Source: an uncultured Desulfobulbus sp. (lineage in GTDB: Bacteria > Desulfobacterota > Desulfobulbia > Desulfobulbales > Desulfobulbaceae). Taken from it: DNA of 64,000 nucleotides. Positions within the stretch are counted from its first letter, which is position 1; every line of letters begins with the position of its first letter. The position numbers and the translations under genes are program-made. Shown piece by piece: positions 37,587 to 45,788 of this stretch. Under the pieces are notes generated by a model. It made no database searches. It saw only the letters and a list, made by a program, of their open reading frames with translations, and had not been told where the DNA came from. The stretch covers positions 467,501 through 531,500 of the forward strand of contig NZ_OY762276.1 of assembly GCF_963665445.1 (NCBI RefSeq). The letters run 5' to 3'.

Positions 37587-38444
37587 TTACTTCGGCTGTA
37601 TTGGCCTTGTTAGAGTTATATTTTTAATGATACTCATTATGTGATATGGAGATTCGATATCTTTTGATTCAATTATTATTGATCTGCCGTTAAACATATC
37701 GTTTGCTGCAGATTTTATAGGCTCCAAGTCACTCAAACTAAAATAGGAATCATCAATACACATAAAGTTGTATCCTTGAGATTCATCATATACAAAAAAT
37801 ATTATTTTTGCTTTTCTGCATATATTTACCAATCTTTCAATTCTCATATTTAGCAATTCGCTAATTTTTATAAGATTATATTCTGGATCAGTATGTCCTT
37901 TTGAAGTTGCTATGTCAGCAAACTTATGCCAATTATAATGCGCAAGTACATAGCCATGGTTCATATCCAGTGTGTAATACCCAAATGTTGAATCTAAATA
38001 TTTTTTAATATCTTTTTGAGTTTTACTTTTTGCTAAATTATTTATCTCTTCATAAGTGGACGTTTCAAATTTGATTCCAAGCCCATATTTAATATCAGTG
38101 TAGTTTTCATTTTTTATGCATGCAGTTTGGGTTGATTTGTCATTATATTTTAAGTCAATGTTTTGATTTTTAAGAATTTTACCTATTGAATGCGGTGTAA
38201 AAAAACCATTATCAAAAGGCAAGCTAGCTTGAATGATTCCAAGTTTTGAATAAAGATTGCGTTTCGTAAAACATCTAAATCCAGCTGGGATTATTGCAAC
38301 CTCACCAGAGTTCATTAACATTGTCAATTTATATAAACTAAAAAATTGTTTCAGAGATCGTAAATTAGAATTTTTAATAACATTTATAATTATACGTAAA
38401 AATATTTGTATTTTTTTGAAAAAATTATTTAACTTAAAAATCAT
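37587..38444 (-). CDS. AT-rich DUF1796-like putative peptidase
   Basis: A 285-residue protein, very rich in Lys, Asn and Ile, in a stretch whose A+T content is far above the surrounding genes. The segment I-I-P-A-G-F-R-C-F followed by A-S-L-P-F-D-N-G resembles the S-L-G-x-N-C / P-F-D-W pattern of DUF1796 putative cysteine peptidases. H-Y-N-W-H-K-F further on could supply the His. The start is on the edge of an AT-rich leader. It was very probably acquired by transfer. Cys is retained, but activity is unproven. Confidence 0.55.
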   Translation of the reverse strand: MIFKLNNFFKKIQIFLRIIINVIKNSNLRSLKQFFSLYKLTMLMNSGEVAIIPAGFRCFTKRNLYSKLGIIQASLPFDNGFFTPHSIGKILKNQNIDLKYNDKSTQTACIKNENYTDIKYGLGIKFETSTYEEINNLAKSKTQKDIKKYLDSTFGYYTLDMNHGYVLAHYNWHKFADIATSKGHTDPEYNLIKISELLNMRIERLVNICRKAKIIFFVYDESQGYNFMCIDDSYFSLSDLEPIKSAANDMFNGRSIIIESKDIESPYHIMSIIKNITLTRPIQPK

Positions 38445-38802
38445 AAATTAACCTTTTTATTCAGACGCATAATTAAAATATTATCTGAATGCAATGTTAT
38501 CTCATAACATTATGACATTTCATGTGATATATATCGGAGATATATGTTAAAAAATGAATTGACAATTCGCTTGATTTGCATTTTTTAATAGATTCTATGG
38601 CTCAGTTATCCAGGATGTGCGATAATAATAGTTAATCATTTATACTTTTCTCAATGATCTTCAACGGTCAAGGTAATTCCGATACTAATTGACTCGACTA
38701 TTTTGCTTCAGATTCCAGCCCGCCTTTCTGTCATATATCACACTAGATAGAAAAAAATTGAGTGAAGTCGGGATGATACTCAAAAAAATTTCAACCAGCC
38801 GT

Positions 38803-40140
38803 TCATGTATAGAGGTATCTCCTGGTGGGCGGCATTTCGGACGGCCCCTTCTGCTGGTGCTTGGTGGCAACGGTCTGAAATATACAGAGCGAACCATCTT
38901 GGAAGGCCAAGGAAACGCCCGCAAGGTAGGCTAACCACATCCTGTAGCACTCCTCTCCGATCAACTCAACCGCCCGCTCTTTATGTGTTTCGAGGCGTTG
39001 GCACCATAATCTGGTCGTCCGTGCATAATGTTCCCGCCATGCTTCAACGTCATGCACTTCAAAACCACAGGCTTCGATTGTAGAGAGGGTATGCCCGATA
39101 TGATCCAATTCGGATCCTGGAAAAATATATTTCAAAATAAATTTTCTTCCTGGTGTAATACGGGCAAATTTTTTGGGGCTATGCTTTGCCCGTCGCGTAA
39201 TGCCATGATTGAGGAATATGCCACGATCACGCAGGAGAGACTTCATTTTATTGAAATACGTTGTGTAGTTGGCAATGCCGATATGTTCATACATCCCGAT
39301 GCTGGCAATTTTGTCAAACTCTCCGGACAGCTCACGGTAATCGCGAAGTTCGATAGTGATCCGATCCGTCAAACCGAGTCGTTTTATTTTTTCTTGTGCA
39401 AAATCGTATTGTTTCTGAGAGAGCGTCACTCCATGGCCAATAACTTGAAATCGCTGCACTGCGTGGCACAGCAAACCGCCCCATCCGCAGCCGATATCCA
39501 AAAAGCGGTCTCCCGGCTGAAGCCGGAGTTTACGGCAAATCATGTCGAGTTTATTCTGTTGCGCCTGTTCCAGCCCCTGGTCCCAGGAGGTGAAATACCC
39601 ACACGAATACTGCATTTCAGGGTCAAGGAAGAGTCCGTATAACTCATTGGAGATGTCGTAATGGAACTGAATAAAAGACTTTTCATCTCGTGCAGATTGA
39701 ACTCGTCCGCTTTCGTTTCCTCGAAATTGGTGACTAAGTTCGATCTTGCTTTTCTTGGCAAATAAAAACGGAAGGGCCTGTCTGAGCAGATACCATTTGT
39801 TGAGTCGTTTTTTGATCTGGCTGGAAGGTACTCCGACTGTTCTTGCACCGCGTTTGCGAAGCATTTCATAGAAATCAATCAGATTGCCGCCATTAAAATC
39901 AATTTTTCCGGTGGCATATTGGCGGAGAAAGTTTTCCAAAGTGGGTTTTCGTAAAATCGTACTCAATACCTCAGGGCCATGTATGGATATATGCCATTGC
40001 TCCGAAGCATTATCTCCCAGAGGAATGTAAGAACCATCCCATAAACGTATGCAAATATTGGCATCTGCTCTTTCTGCAAGATGTGCAAATATTCGTCGAG
40101 CAGCATCAAGGTATCTTCTGTCCAGAGTTTTGTTGATCAT
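38803..40140 (-). CDS. cfa: Cyclopropane-fatty-acyl-phospholipid synthase
   Basis: I start at the ATG at 40140 (MINKTLDRRYL); a TTG at 40158 is also in frame. The product of 445 residues has an N-terminal lipid-binding region and a methyltransferase with the SAM motif F-L-D-I-G-C-G-W-G-G. Q-F-H-Y-D-I-S-N and Q-Y-S-C-G-Y-F are typical of Cfa. S-I-G-M-Y-E-H-I-G carries the catalytic Glu. It adds a methylene group to unsaturated acyl chains of membrane lipids. The gap 38445-38802 on its 3' side shows no gene. Confidence 0.93.
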   Translation of the reverse strand: MINKTLDRRYLDAARRIFAHLAERADANICIRLWDGSYIPLGDNASEQWHISIHGPEVLSTILRKPTLENFLRQYATGKIDFNGGNLIDFYEMLRKRGARTVGVPSSQIKKRLNKWYLLRQALPFLFAKKSKIELSHQFRGNESGRVQSARDEKSFIQFHYDISNELYGLFLDPEMQYSCGYFTSWDQGLEQAQQNKLDMICRKLRLQPGDRFLDIGCGWGGLLCHAVQRFQVIGHGVTLSQKQYDFAQEKIKRLGLTDRITIELRDYRELSGEFDKIASIGMYEHIGIANYTTYFNKMKSLLRDRGIFLNHGITRRAKHSPKKFARITPGRKFILKYIFPGSELDHIGHTLSTIEACGFEVHDVEAWREHYARTTRLWCQRLETHKERAVELIGEECYRMWLAYLAGVSLAFQDGSLCIFQTVATKHQQKGPSEMPPTRRYLYT

Positions 40141-40524
40141 GATTAACGTCGGAGGCAAGGTAGTTTATAAAGAAGGCTTGGAGCCGCAACCCCCTCTTTC
40201 GAATTTGCTCACTCAAATCGGGCAGAGGCTTAGCTTTGTCAGAGAAGTGTGGGCAGAATTTCCTGGGTTACGTCTTAGGCGTTATCCTAGAAAGAAGTTG
40301 GTCAAACTGCTTTCAATTTTTGGGAACAGGGAGTTGAAACCGTGGCCACCCCTGGTCGAGTAAGCCCTTCCGGTTCCGCCATGATACTTGCGGGACAACT
40401 CACAAGAAAATGTGGTTCGCCCTCTATTGTTGGCTCACTCATTGACATCGCTACAATGTGGCATAAGAATAATACGCAGCTGGTAACGTTTTCAATGAAT
40501 ACCCATTTAACTCGGTGCATGTTT

Positions 40525-40625
40525 GCCGTTCTCTGAAAAAACCTCGGGAACGACGTTTCGAGCTTCGTAACATGTTGATTTTACGATGCGTGGCATTCAG
40601 GCTTTTGACTCTTCACGAAACCATC
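40525..40625 (+). mobile_element. 101-bp MITE, copy C
   Basis: It agrees with the reverse complement of copy A over the whole 101 bp, including GACGTTTCGAGCTTCGTAA. Flanks ATGTTT (40519-40524) and ATGATT (40626-40631) are a 6-bp duplication with one mismatch. The rest of the gap 40141-40666 shows no supported gene. Confidence 0.75.
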
Positions 40626-40666
40626 ATGATTGTGAGCCTTTTTCTTTCTTACCCTAGGAGGACTTC

Positions 40667-40897
40667 ATGCGCAGGTGCCCCTTTTTCAAGACAGATACCC
40701 GAAAATTGAATAAGGTCGAAATTCTTGTAAATCGTTATCCTGGAACTGCAACAGTTGAGCTCCCTTGGTGCTCTCACAAATATTCCCCGGCGACACGATT
40801 GAAAGTGAATACGATCATGAACGGCGAGACGAAACTCAAATGCGGGGGAGACTTTGACAAATGCCCCTTATCTCGAGGGCACTTTGTGGATTACTAA
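40667..40897 (+). CDS. Small Cys-rich protein
   Basis: A 76-residue product with AGGAGG 10 nt before its ATG. Cysteines lie in M-R-R-C-P-F-F, P-W-C-S-H-K-Y, K-C-G-G-D-F-D-K-C-P, a pattern suggesting bound zinc or an Fe-S cluster. I do not recognise a named family. The good ribosome site and Cys spacing argue that it is real. It begins 41 bp after the MITE copy C. Confidence 0.6.
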   Translation: MRRCPFFKTDTRKLNKVEILVNRYPGTATVELPWCSHKYSPATRLKVNTIMNGETKLKCGGDFDKCPLSRGHFVDY

Positions 40898-41043
40898 GAG
40901 ATCCGCCCTCCCTTTTTCGCTCGAATTTTACGCTTTGGCTTGCAATACTGCGTTTGCGACGGATACGGAAAGGAACGCCTTGAAGGAAGATAAACCGACA
41001 GCGGATACCCTCCCTGTCAGCAGTGGTCTGCTCCTGATGGGCA

Positions 41044-41403
41044 TCAATCACCGTTATTTGGGTGCGTTCTTTCATATCTATTCTTGTTGTGACGGCTTCT
41101 CCCCTTTCTTTTTACCTTTACAGATTGCCCGTTAGCCGCAGCCATGCAAGCATTTGCATATTCTACACCATCGCATCCGGTAACGGGATCGTAGTCCATG
41201 GTGCATGCTTGGGGGCGAGCTCTGCACGCACCCGTGACGTCGTTTCCCGGGCATATTTGAGTCGCCTGACAATATTCCCATTCGGCACAATCGCTATTGG
41301 AAGTGCATTTATATCCTTCGGTTGCATATGCCGCTTCAAATATCACCATCAGGAATATTACAGATATTGTTAGTGTGCCAATGGGTTTGCTGTACATGTG
41401 CAT
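41044..41403 (-). CDS. Secreted Kazal-type domain protein
   Basis: The frame opens at 41430; a start at the ATG at 41403 or 41397 (MYSKPIGTLT) gives a clean signal peptide ending AAYA. A Kazal-type domain follows, with eight or so cysteines including D-Y-D-P-V-T-G-C-D-G-V-E-Y-A-N-A-C. Kazal domains inhibit serine proteases, and small exported copies are known in bacteria. The basic C-terminal tail (V-K-V-K-R-K-G-R-S-R) is unusual. It may protect against extracellular proteases; target unknown. Confidence 0.65.
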   Translation of the reverse strand: MHMYSKPIGTLTISVIFLMVIFEAAYATEGYKCTSNSDCAEWEYCQATQICPGNDVTGACRARPQACTMDYDPVTGCDGVEYANACMAAANGQSVKVKRKGRSRHNKNRYERTHPNNGD

Positions 41404-41540
41404 TTGAACACCGTGAAATATGGTTGTCACTGGATCTTTTATCCTTTTGAAAAAAGGATGGACTCGAAAAATGTCAAAAAAAACTGAAAATCACGTACAT
41501 TCTGAATCAATATATTGCAAAGATCGAAGCGTCGTGCTGA

Positions 41541-42203
41541 TCAGGACAGAAGATCAGCCTTGACCTGGTCAAAACCAAGACGATCGATCATGCGGCCCAT
41601 GCGCTCTCTCCTGGAATTCTCCTTGTAATAAGCAATGATCCGGGCCACCATTTCCAACGCATCCTCGCAAGGCAAATCCTCCACCAGGAGATCCGCCAGT
41701 CTGGGCCATGCCGATCCGCTCCCGCCGATCATCACCGACCAGCCCTTGGGGGTACCGTAAAGGGAAAGATCCTTGATGCAGTTCTCAGCACACTGGATCT
41801 TGCAACCGGATACCCCCATCTTCATCTTGCTGGGGAGCGCCATGCCGTTGTAGCGCCGGTCCAACTCCATCCCCATCTCGAGACTGTCCTGCTGGGCCAG
41901 GCGGCAGTACTGAATGCCAGGGCAGGCCTTGATGCTTCTGACGCACAGCCCTACGGCATGGCCCGGATCCATTTCTAGATCCTTCCAGGCCTGTTCCACC
42001 TGGTCCTCGTTCAGACCGATGATGGCAATCCGGGCCGCACTGGTAATTTTAATTTCTGAAACCTTATATTTTTCCGCCACATCGGCGATCGCACGGAGCT
42101 GGTCCGGTTTGACCAGCCCACAGGGCATGTGGGGGGCGATGGCGTATTTGATATCCCCGGTTCCCCGCTGGCGGATGACGCCTTTTTCTCCGTCTTTGAG
42201 CAT
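41541..42203 (-). CDS. Small siroheme nitrite/sulfite reductase-like protein
   Basis: Starting at the ATG at 42203 (MLKDGEKGVIRQR), the 220-residue product has a ferredoxin-like half domain and the siroheme/4Fe-4S motif: C-P-G-I-Q-Y-C (C-x5-C) and G-C-K-I-Q-C (C-x3-C). It is about the size of the small assimilatory-type sulfite reductases of sulfate-reducing bacteria, shorter than DsrA/DsrB. It may reduce sulfite or handle a low-level sulfur flux. No operon partner is adjacent. Confidence 0.8.
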   Translation of the reverse strand: MLKDGEKGVIRQRGTGDIKYAIAPHMPCGLVKPDQLRAIADVAEKYKVSEIKITSAARIAIIGLNEDQVEQAWKDLEMDPGHAVGLCVRSIKACPGIQYCRLAQQDSLEMGMELDRRYNGMALPSKMKMGVSGCKIQCAENCIKDLSLYGTPKGWSVMIGGSGSAWPRLADLLVEDLPCEDALEMVARIIAYYKENSRRERMGRMIDRLGFDQVKADLLS

Positions 42204-42323
42204 GGCTCTCTCTTTGTTACACGATGGCTTCAATGTCTATACACTGCCCCTGGTATCAGGGATAACAGGCCGGTACCTGCACAATGCAGTTGCTTGAGAA
42301 GCCTATATTCGTCGTTCAACCAT

Positions 42324-42396
42324 ATTGTTCTCGCAAAAAGGTCCGAGAGCGAGATTTGCAGCTTCGAGACCTACCGATTTCACAAGAGGTAATTTT
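42324..42396 (+). repeat. Degenerate MITE segment
   Basis: GTTCTCGCAAAAAGGTCCGAGAGCGAGATTTGCAGCTTCGAGA-like sequence matches the first part of the 101-bp MITE, then diverges. It lies 42 bp before the palindrome-ended repeat. Confidence 0.4.
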
Positions 42397-42437
42397 TAGA
42401 TTGTTGTGATTGCCACCAAAGCTCAGCATAAAAGGAC

Positions 42438-42536
42438 GATATCTCTCACGTGCCTTCGAGATGACATCCAGGTGGAGCGACATGCCTCGATAGAGCCGCC
42501 AAAGCGATGTCATTCCGAACGAATGTGAGGAATCTC
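42438..42536 (+). repeat. Palindrome-ended repeat, copy 3
   Basis: A 99-bp copy with GATATCTCTC at one end and GAGGAATCTC at the other; contains GATGTCATTCCGAACGAATG. See 22391-22487 and 33609-33707. Confidence 0.65.
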
Positions 42537-42606
42537 AATATGCATACCTTTGGATGATCAAAAGGAGGCGGTGTTTCCAACCTTCCTTGGCGGGGTTCAC
42601 GCCCGC

Positions 42607-43509
42607 TCAAATCCCCCTGGCGCCTTCCTTCAGTACCTCGGCAAGATTCGCCCCCTCGAGCCGTGCGCCGCGGAGGTCGGCCTTGATCAGGTTGGCACCC
42701 TTGAGGTTGGCGCCGCGAAGGTCGGCCCCGCGGAGGTCGGCCCCGGGGAGATTGGCATAGACCAAGATCGCCTTCTGCAGGTTGGCCTTGTGGAGATTGG
42801 CGCGGCGGAGGTTGGCCATGCTCAGGTTGGCTCCGTGCAGATCGGCCCCAGGAAGTTGGGCCTGAATGAGGTCGGCCTTGCCTAGATCGACTCCGGCGAG
42901 GTGGCACCCCGGACAGTTCTTGGCCATGGAGGCCACCGTGGCTTCGGTGTCATGCTGGGAAAAGCTGCTGGCAGCAGGGGCTTCGGTGAGTTGCGGCTGT
43001 CGCGCTGTTCTCCGATTTTGTTGCTCCTTTTGCTCCTGGGCCTTGCGTAGGGAACGGCGCATGCTCTTTTGGCTGCCATTCTCGGCCACAAAGATGGACT
43101 TGCTGTCTCCAGCTTCAAGCCGAGCCTTGTAGCGAAGCACCCCGTTGCCACTGGCCAGTCGGAATTTTTCCGCGTTGGTGGCATACACACTAAAGCAGCG
43201 GAGATCGCCGAACCACCATTTCTCCATGCGAAAGCAGAGTTCGCCGCCCTCGCTCACATCCCATTTCCCCTTGTCCTTATCGCTTTCCAGGTCGCTTTTG
43301 GCAAAAATTTTTCCAGACGGATCAAAATAGAGGTGCGCTTGCTCATTAAAGGCCTGCAGCTGCAGGGTATTGCCCTTGACCAGATCCATGACTGCAACGG
43401 CGGACAGCTGCTCTGCCCCCTTCTCCTTGACCAGGGATTCGACCGTGGTTGGCGCACAACCGAAGAGGGCAAGAGAGCCGAGCAGGAGCGGAAGAAGAGC
43501 ACGTCGCAT
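42607..43509 (-). CDS. Pentapeptide-repeat lipoprotein with CxxCH motif
   Basis: I use the ATG at 43509, preceded by AGAGGTG; the longer frame upstream is not credible. Residues 1-18 are a lipoprotein signal with lipobox L-F-G-C. A beta-sandwich-like middle ([13 protein letters not shown]) is followed by a charged Gln-rich linker. N-C-P-G-C-H-L-A-G comes next, then about 18 A-(D/N)-L-x-x pentapeptide repeats forming a right-handed quadrilateral helix. The C-P-G-C-H sequence could be a heme-c site or simply the Cys form that often opens pentapeptide arrays. Cell location: outer-membrane or periplasmic. Confidence 0.75.
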   Translation of the reverse strand: MRRALLPLLLGSLALFGCAPTTVESLVKEKGAEQLSAVAVMDLVKGNTLQLQAFNEQAHLYFDPSGKIFAKSDLESDKDKGKWDVSEGGELCFRMEKWWFGDLRCFSVYATNAEKFRLASGNGVLRYKARLEAGDSKSIFVAENGSQKSMRRSLRKAQEQKEQQNRRTARQPQLTEAPAASSFSQHDTEATVASMAKNCPGCHLAGVDLGKADLIQAQLPGADLHGANLSMANLRRANLHKANLQKAILVYANLPGADLRGADLRGANLKGANLIKADLRGARLEGANLAEVLKEGARGI

Positions 43510-43645
43510 AGAACACCTCTTTTGTCTGAAATGTTGACAAGTTAGGGATGGGTTACTCAAAGGGGGATGGTGACCGGGAGCTATAGTACACCAGGACGGG
43601 GATTTTTTCCTCCCTGAATTTGGCTTCGTGTTGCGGGGCTGCAGA

Positions 43646-44521
43646 CTACCGCAGTGAAGGGCCCAGGGGATCGAGAGGATCATCGAAGCCTGTTCCATGA
43701 TTTGAGGACTCGCCACGGATATGGAATCGTTCCTGAATGCGGCTTAGAGGCACTAAATCGTCATGGCGATCGGAGGGGGTGAGAAAGGAGAGCAGTTTGG
43801 TGCGCAGCACCGTGGGGTTCAGCTCGCCCTGAATGGCAATCACTCCCTCCATGATGATTTTCTGCAGCAGCAGTTCCTGGTTGGTCCGTTCACGCAGGTT
43901 GGCGGCAAAGGGAATGAAAAAGAAATTGGCGAAGATGAGGCCGTAGAGGATGGAGGTCAGGGCCAGGGGCACGGTCTTGAGGATAATGCCGGTGTCGTCG
44001 ATACCAGCAAGCATGGGAATCAGGCCCGCCACCGAACCGACAATGCCGAAGGCGGGGCAGAAGTCGGCAATGGTGCGCAGGACCCGTTCGGAATCCTCGC
44101 GCCGAAGCTTGAAAAAATACATCTCGGTGTTGAGAATGTCGCGGATCTGCTGCGGGCCATAGTTGTCGACCAGACAGCCCAGGCCGCGGCGAAGAAAGAG
44201 GAGCGAGGTCTCGTTCTCGTCTTCCTGCAGGGAAAGGATCCCCTCGATGCGCGATTTGATCGCCAGGTTGATGAGAATGTTGACAATCTCCGCCTCGGAT
44301 TTGAGGCGGCTGCCGTAGGAGGAACGAACCACCCGCCAGACGATCCGCAGCCGCTGCAGGCGAAAACTGAGCAGGGCGGCGGTGGCACTGCCGCCGGCCA
44401 CGATCATCAGGCTGGCAATGTTGAAATAGAGCGGCAATTTTCCCTTGATAAGAAAACCACCGAAAAAGATCAGGCCGCAGAGGAGCAGGCCGAGGAAGTT
44501 TTGCAGCTTCACGATGAGCAA
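43646..44521 (-). CDS. motA: MotA-like stator subunit
   Basis: A 291-residue protein with four transmembrane segments and the MotA_ExbB core: [18 protein letters not shown] and [13 protein letters not shown]. It starts with TTG at 44521 or GTG at 44512, directly after motB. With MotB it forms the ion-driven stator of a flagellar or related motor. No flagellar gene is in this window, so a non-flagellar use cannot be excluded. Confidence 0.85.
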   Translation of the reverse strand: MLIVKLQNFLGLLLCGLIFFGGFLIKGKLPLYFNIASLMIVAGGSATAALLSFRLQRLRIVWRVVRSSYGSRLKSEAEIVNILINLAIKSRIEGILSLQEDENETSLLFLRRGLGCLVDNYGPQQIRDILNTEMYFFKLRREDSERVLRTIADFCPAFGIVGSVAGLIPMLAGIDDTGIILKTVPLALTSILYGLIFANFFFIPFAANLRERTNQELLLQKIIMEGVIAIQGELNPTVLRTKLLSFLTPSDRHDDLVPLSRIQERFHIRGESSNHGTGFDDPLDPLGPSLR

Positions 44522-45625
44522 TCACTGAAAATGAGCGGGCGGGGGTGCCTGCACCTGAGGCAGTTCCTTGGAGAGAATGATCTCCACCCGCCGGTTGATG
44601 GTCCGGTTTTCGTCGTTGGTGTTGGGACGGAGCGGCCGATAGAAACTGTAGCCGGTGACCTGGAATTGGGTCGGCGGCAGGCCGGTGCTTTCGATGAGAA
44701 AACGGGCCACGCGGCTGGCACGGGCCAGGGAGAGTTCCCAGTTGGTCGGGAACCGGTTCGTGTTCACCGGTCGGTCGTCGGTATGTCCGATGACGTTGAT
44801 CATGTACGGCGTCACTTTGATAAGCGCAGAGAGTCTTTCAAGGGATGCAACCGCCTTGGCGGAGAGCTCATCCTCGCCCGAGGCAAAGAGCAGATCTCCG
44901 GTAAGGATGATGCGCATGGTCTTGTCCGGAATCAACTCCACCGAGGCGAACCGTTCCAGTTTCTCCTTTTCCACCGCGATCTTGGAAAGATCGTAAATTT
45001 TGGTGATCAATTCCGACTCTGGCCGGGAGTCCGTTTTTGGGAGTTCCGGAGGGAGATCGACCGCCGGCGCAGTGTGCTCCCTTGCCTGCTGCGGTGCCGG
45101 CTGAGGGGCAGACGATGGTTGCTCAGGCGTGGGTTCAGGGGGCTGCCGGGCCTGATCCTCGGCCATAGGGTGTCGAACCAGCACATCCGCGCCGCTGGTT
45201 TCCCGGGATGGAGGCAGGATCTCCTGGGCGTTTTCCGAGATCTTCAAGCTCACATCCTGGGAGATGGGATGGAACACCAGGGAATTTTGTCCATCACTGA
45301 CCTGGACCGGAATATTTTCATCGGCAACCTTGTTGGGAACGCCATGGGCCGCAATCTGTTGTTGGCCCTTGAGGTGGGCAAAGAGGGTCAGAAAGAGGAT
45401 GAACATGGTCATCATCAGATCCGACCAGGCAATGGACCAGTGCAAGGGCCGTGGAGGCGTGCGCGACCGGTAAAAAGAGTCCTCGATCACAAAAACGGGC
45501 TGTAAATTCTGCTGCCAGCCGTGAGGCTGCTGCGCGTTGTCGAGAATGGTGTTCCGACCTGATGGGGTGTGGTTTCCTGGTTCGGGAGCAGGGGCTTGTG
45601 GTTGAGTTGCAGCAGGGGCATTCAT
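44522..45625 (-). CDS. motB: MotB-like stator subunit with OmpA domain
   Basis: A 367-residue protein. A Pro/Gln-rich N-terminus of about 60 residues precedes the single membrane helix W-S-D-L-M-M-T-M-F, whose Asp would carry the ion. A long linker rich in Pro/Glu/Gln leads to a peptidoglycan-binding OmpA domain (I-N-V-I-G-H-T-D-D-R-P, L-S-L-A-R-A-S-R-V). Unusually motB precedes motA in the operon, whereas motA-motB is the common order. Confidence 0.85.
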   Translation of the reverse strand: MNAPAATQPQAPAPEPGNHTPSGRNTILDNAQQPHGWQQNLQPVFVIEDSFYRSRTPPRPLHWSIAWSDLMMTMFILFLTLFAHLKGQQQIAAHGVPNKVADENIPVQVSDGQNSLVFHPISQDVSLKISENAQEILPPSRETSGADVLVRHPMAEDQARQPPEPTPEQPSSAPQPAPQQAREHTAPAVDLPPELPKTDSRPESELITKIYDLSKIAVEKEKLERFASVELIPDKTMRIILTGDLLFASGEDELSAKAVASLERLSALIKVTPYMINVIGHTDDRPVNTNRFPTNWELSLARASRVARFLIESTGLPPTQFQVTGYSFYRPLRPNTNDENRTINRRVEIILSKELPQVQAPPPAHFQ

Positions 45626-45788
45626 AGTTGCTTTTCGGCTGAACCAACAAATATCTCAAGGAATATTTCAGGGAAAGAGACTGGCCGGGGTGTTCCCTCC
45701 GTCCATAGAGAACATTCGCTCTGCTGGAGGGCCCTGTGTCGGTATCCAACGTCCTCAAACACTCTTCTTCGATGAAGGGGATACGAGA

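Noticed and set aside
40141..40520. Possible small genes on either strand between cfa and MITE copy C
   Set aside because: Frames of 60-100 codons exist but none has a ribosome site or a plausible protein pattern.
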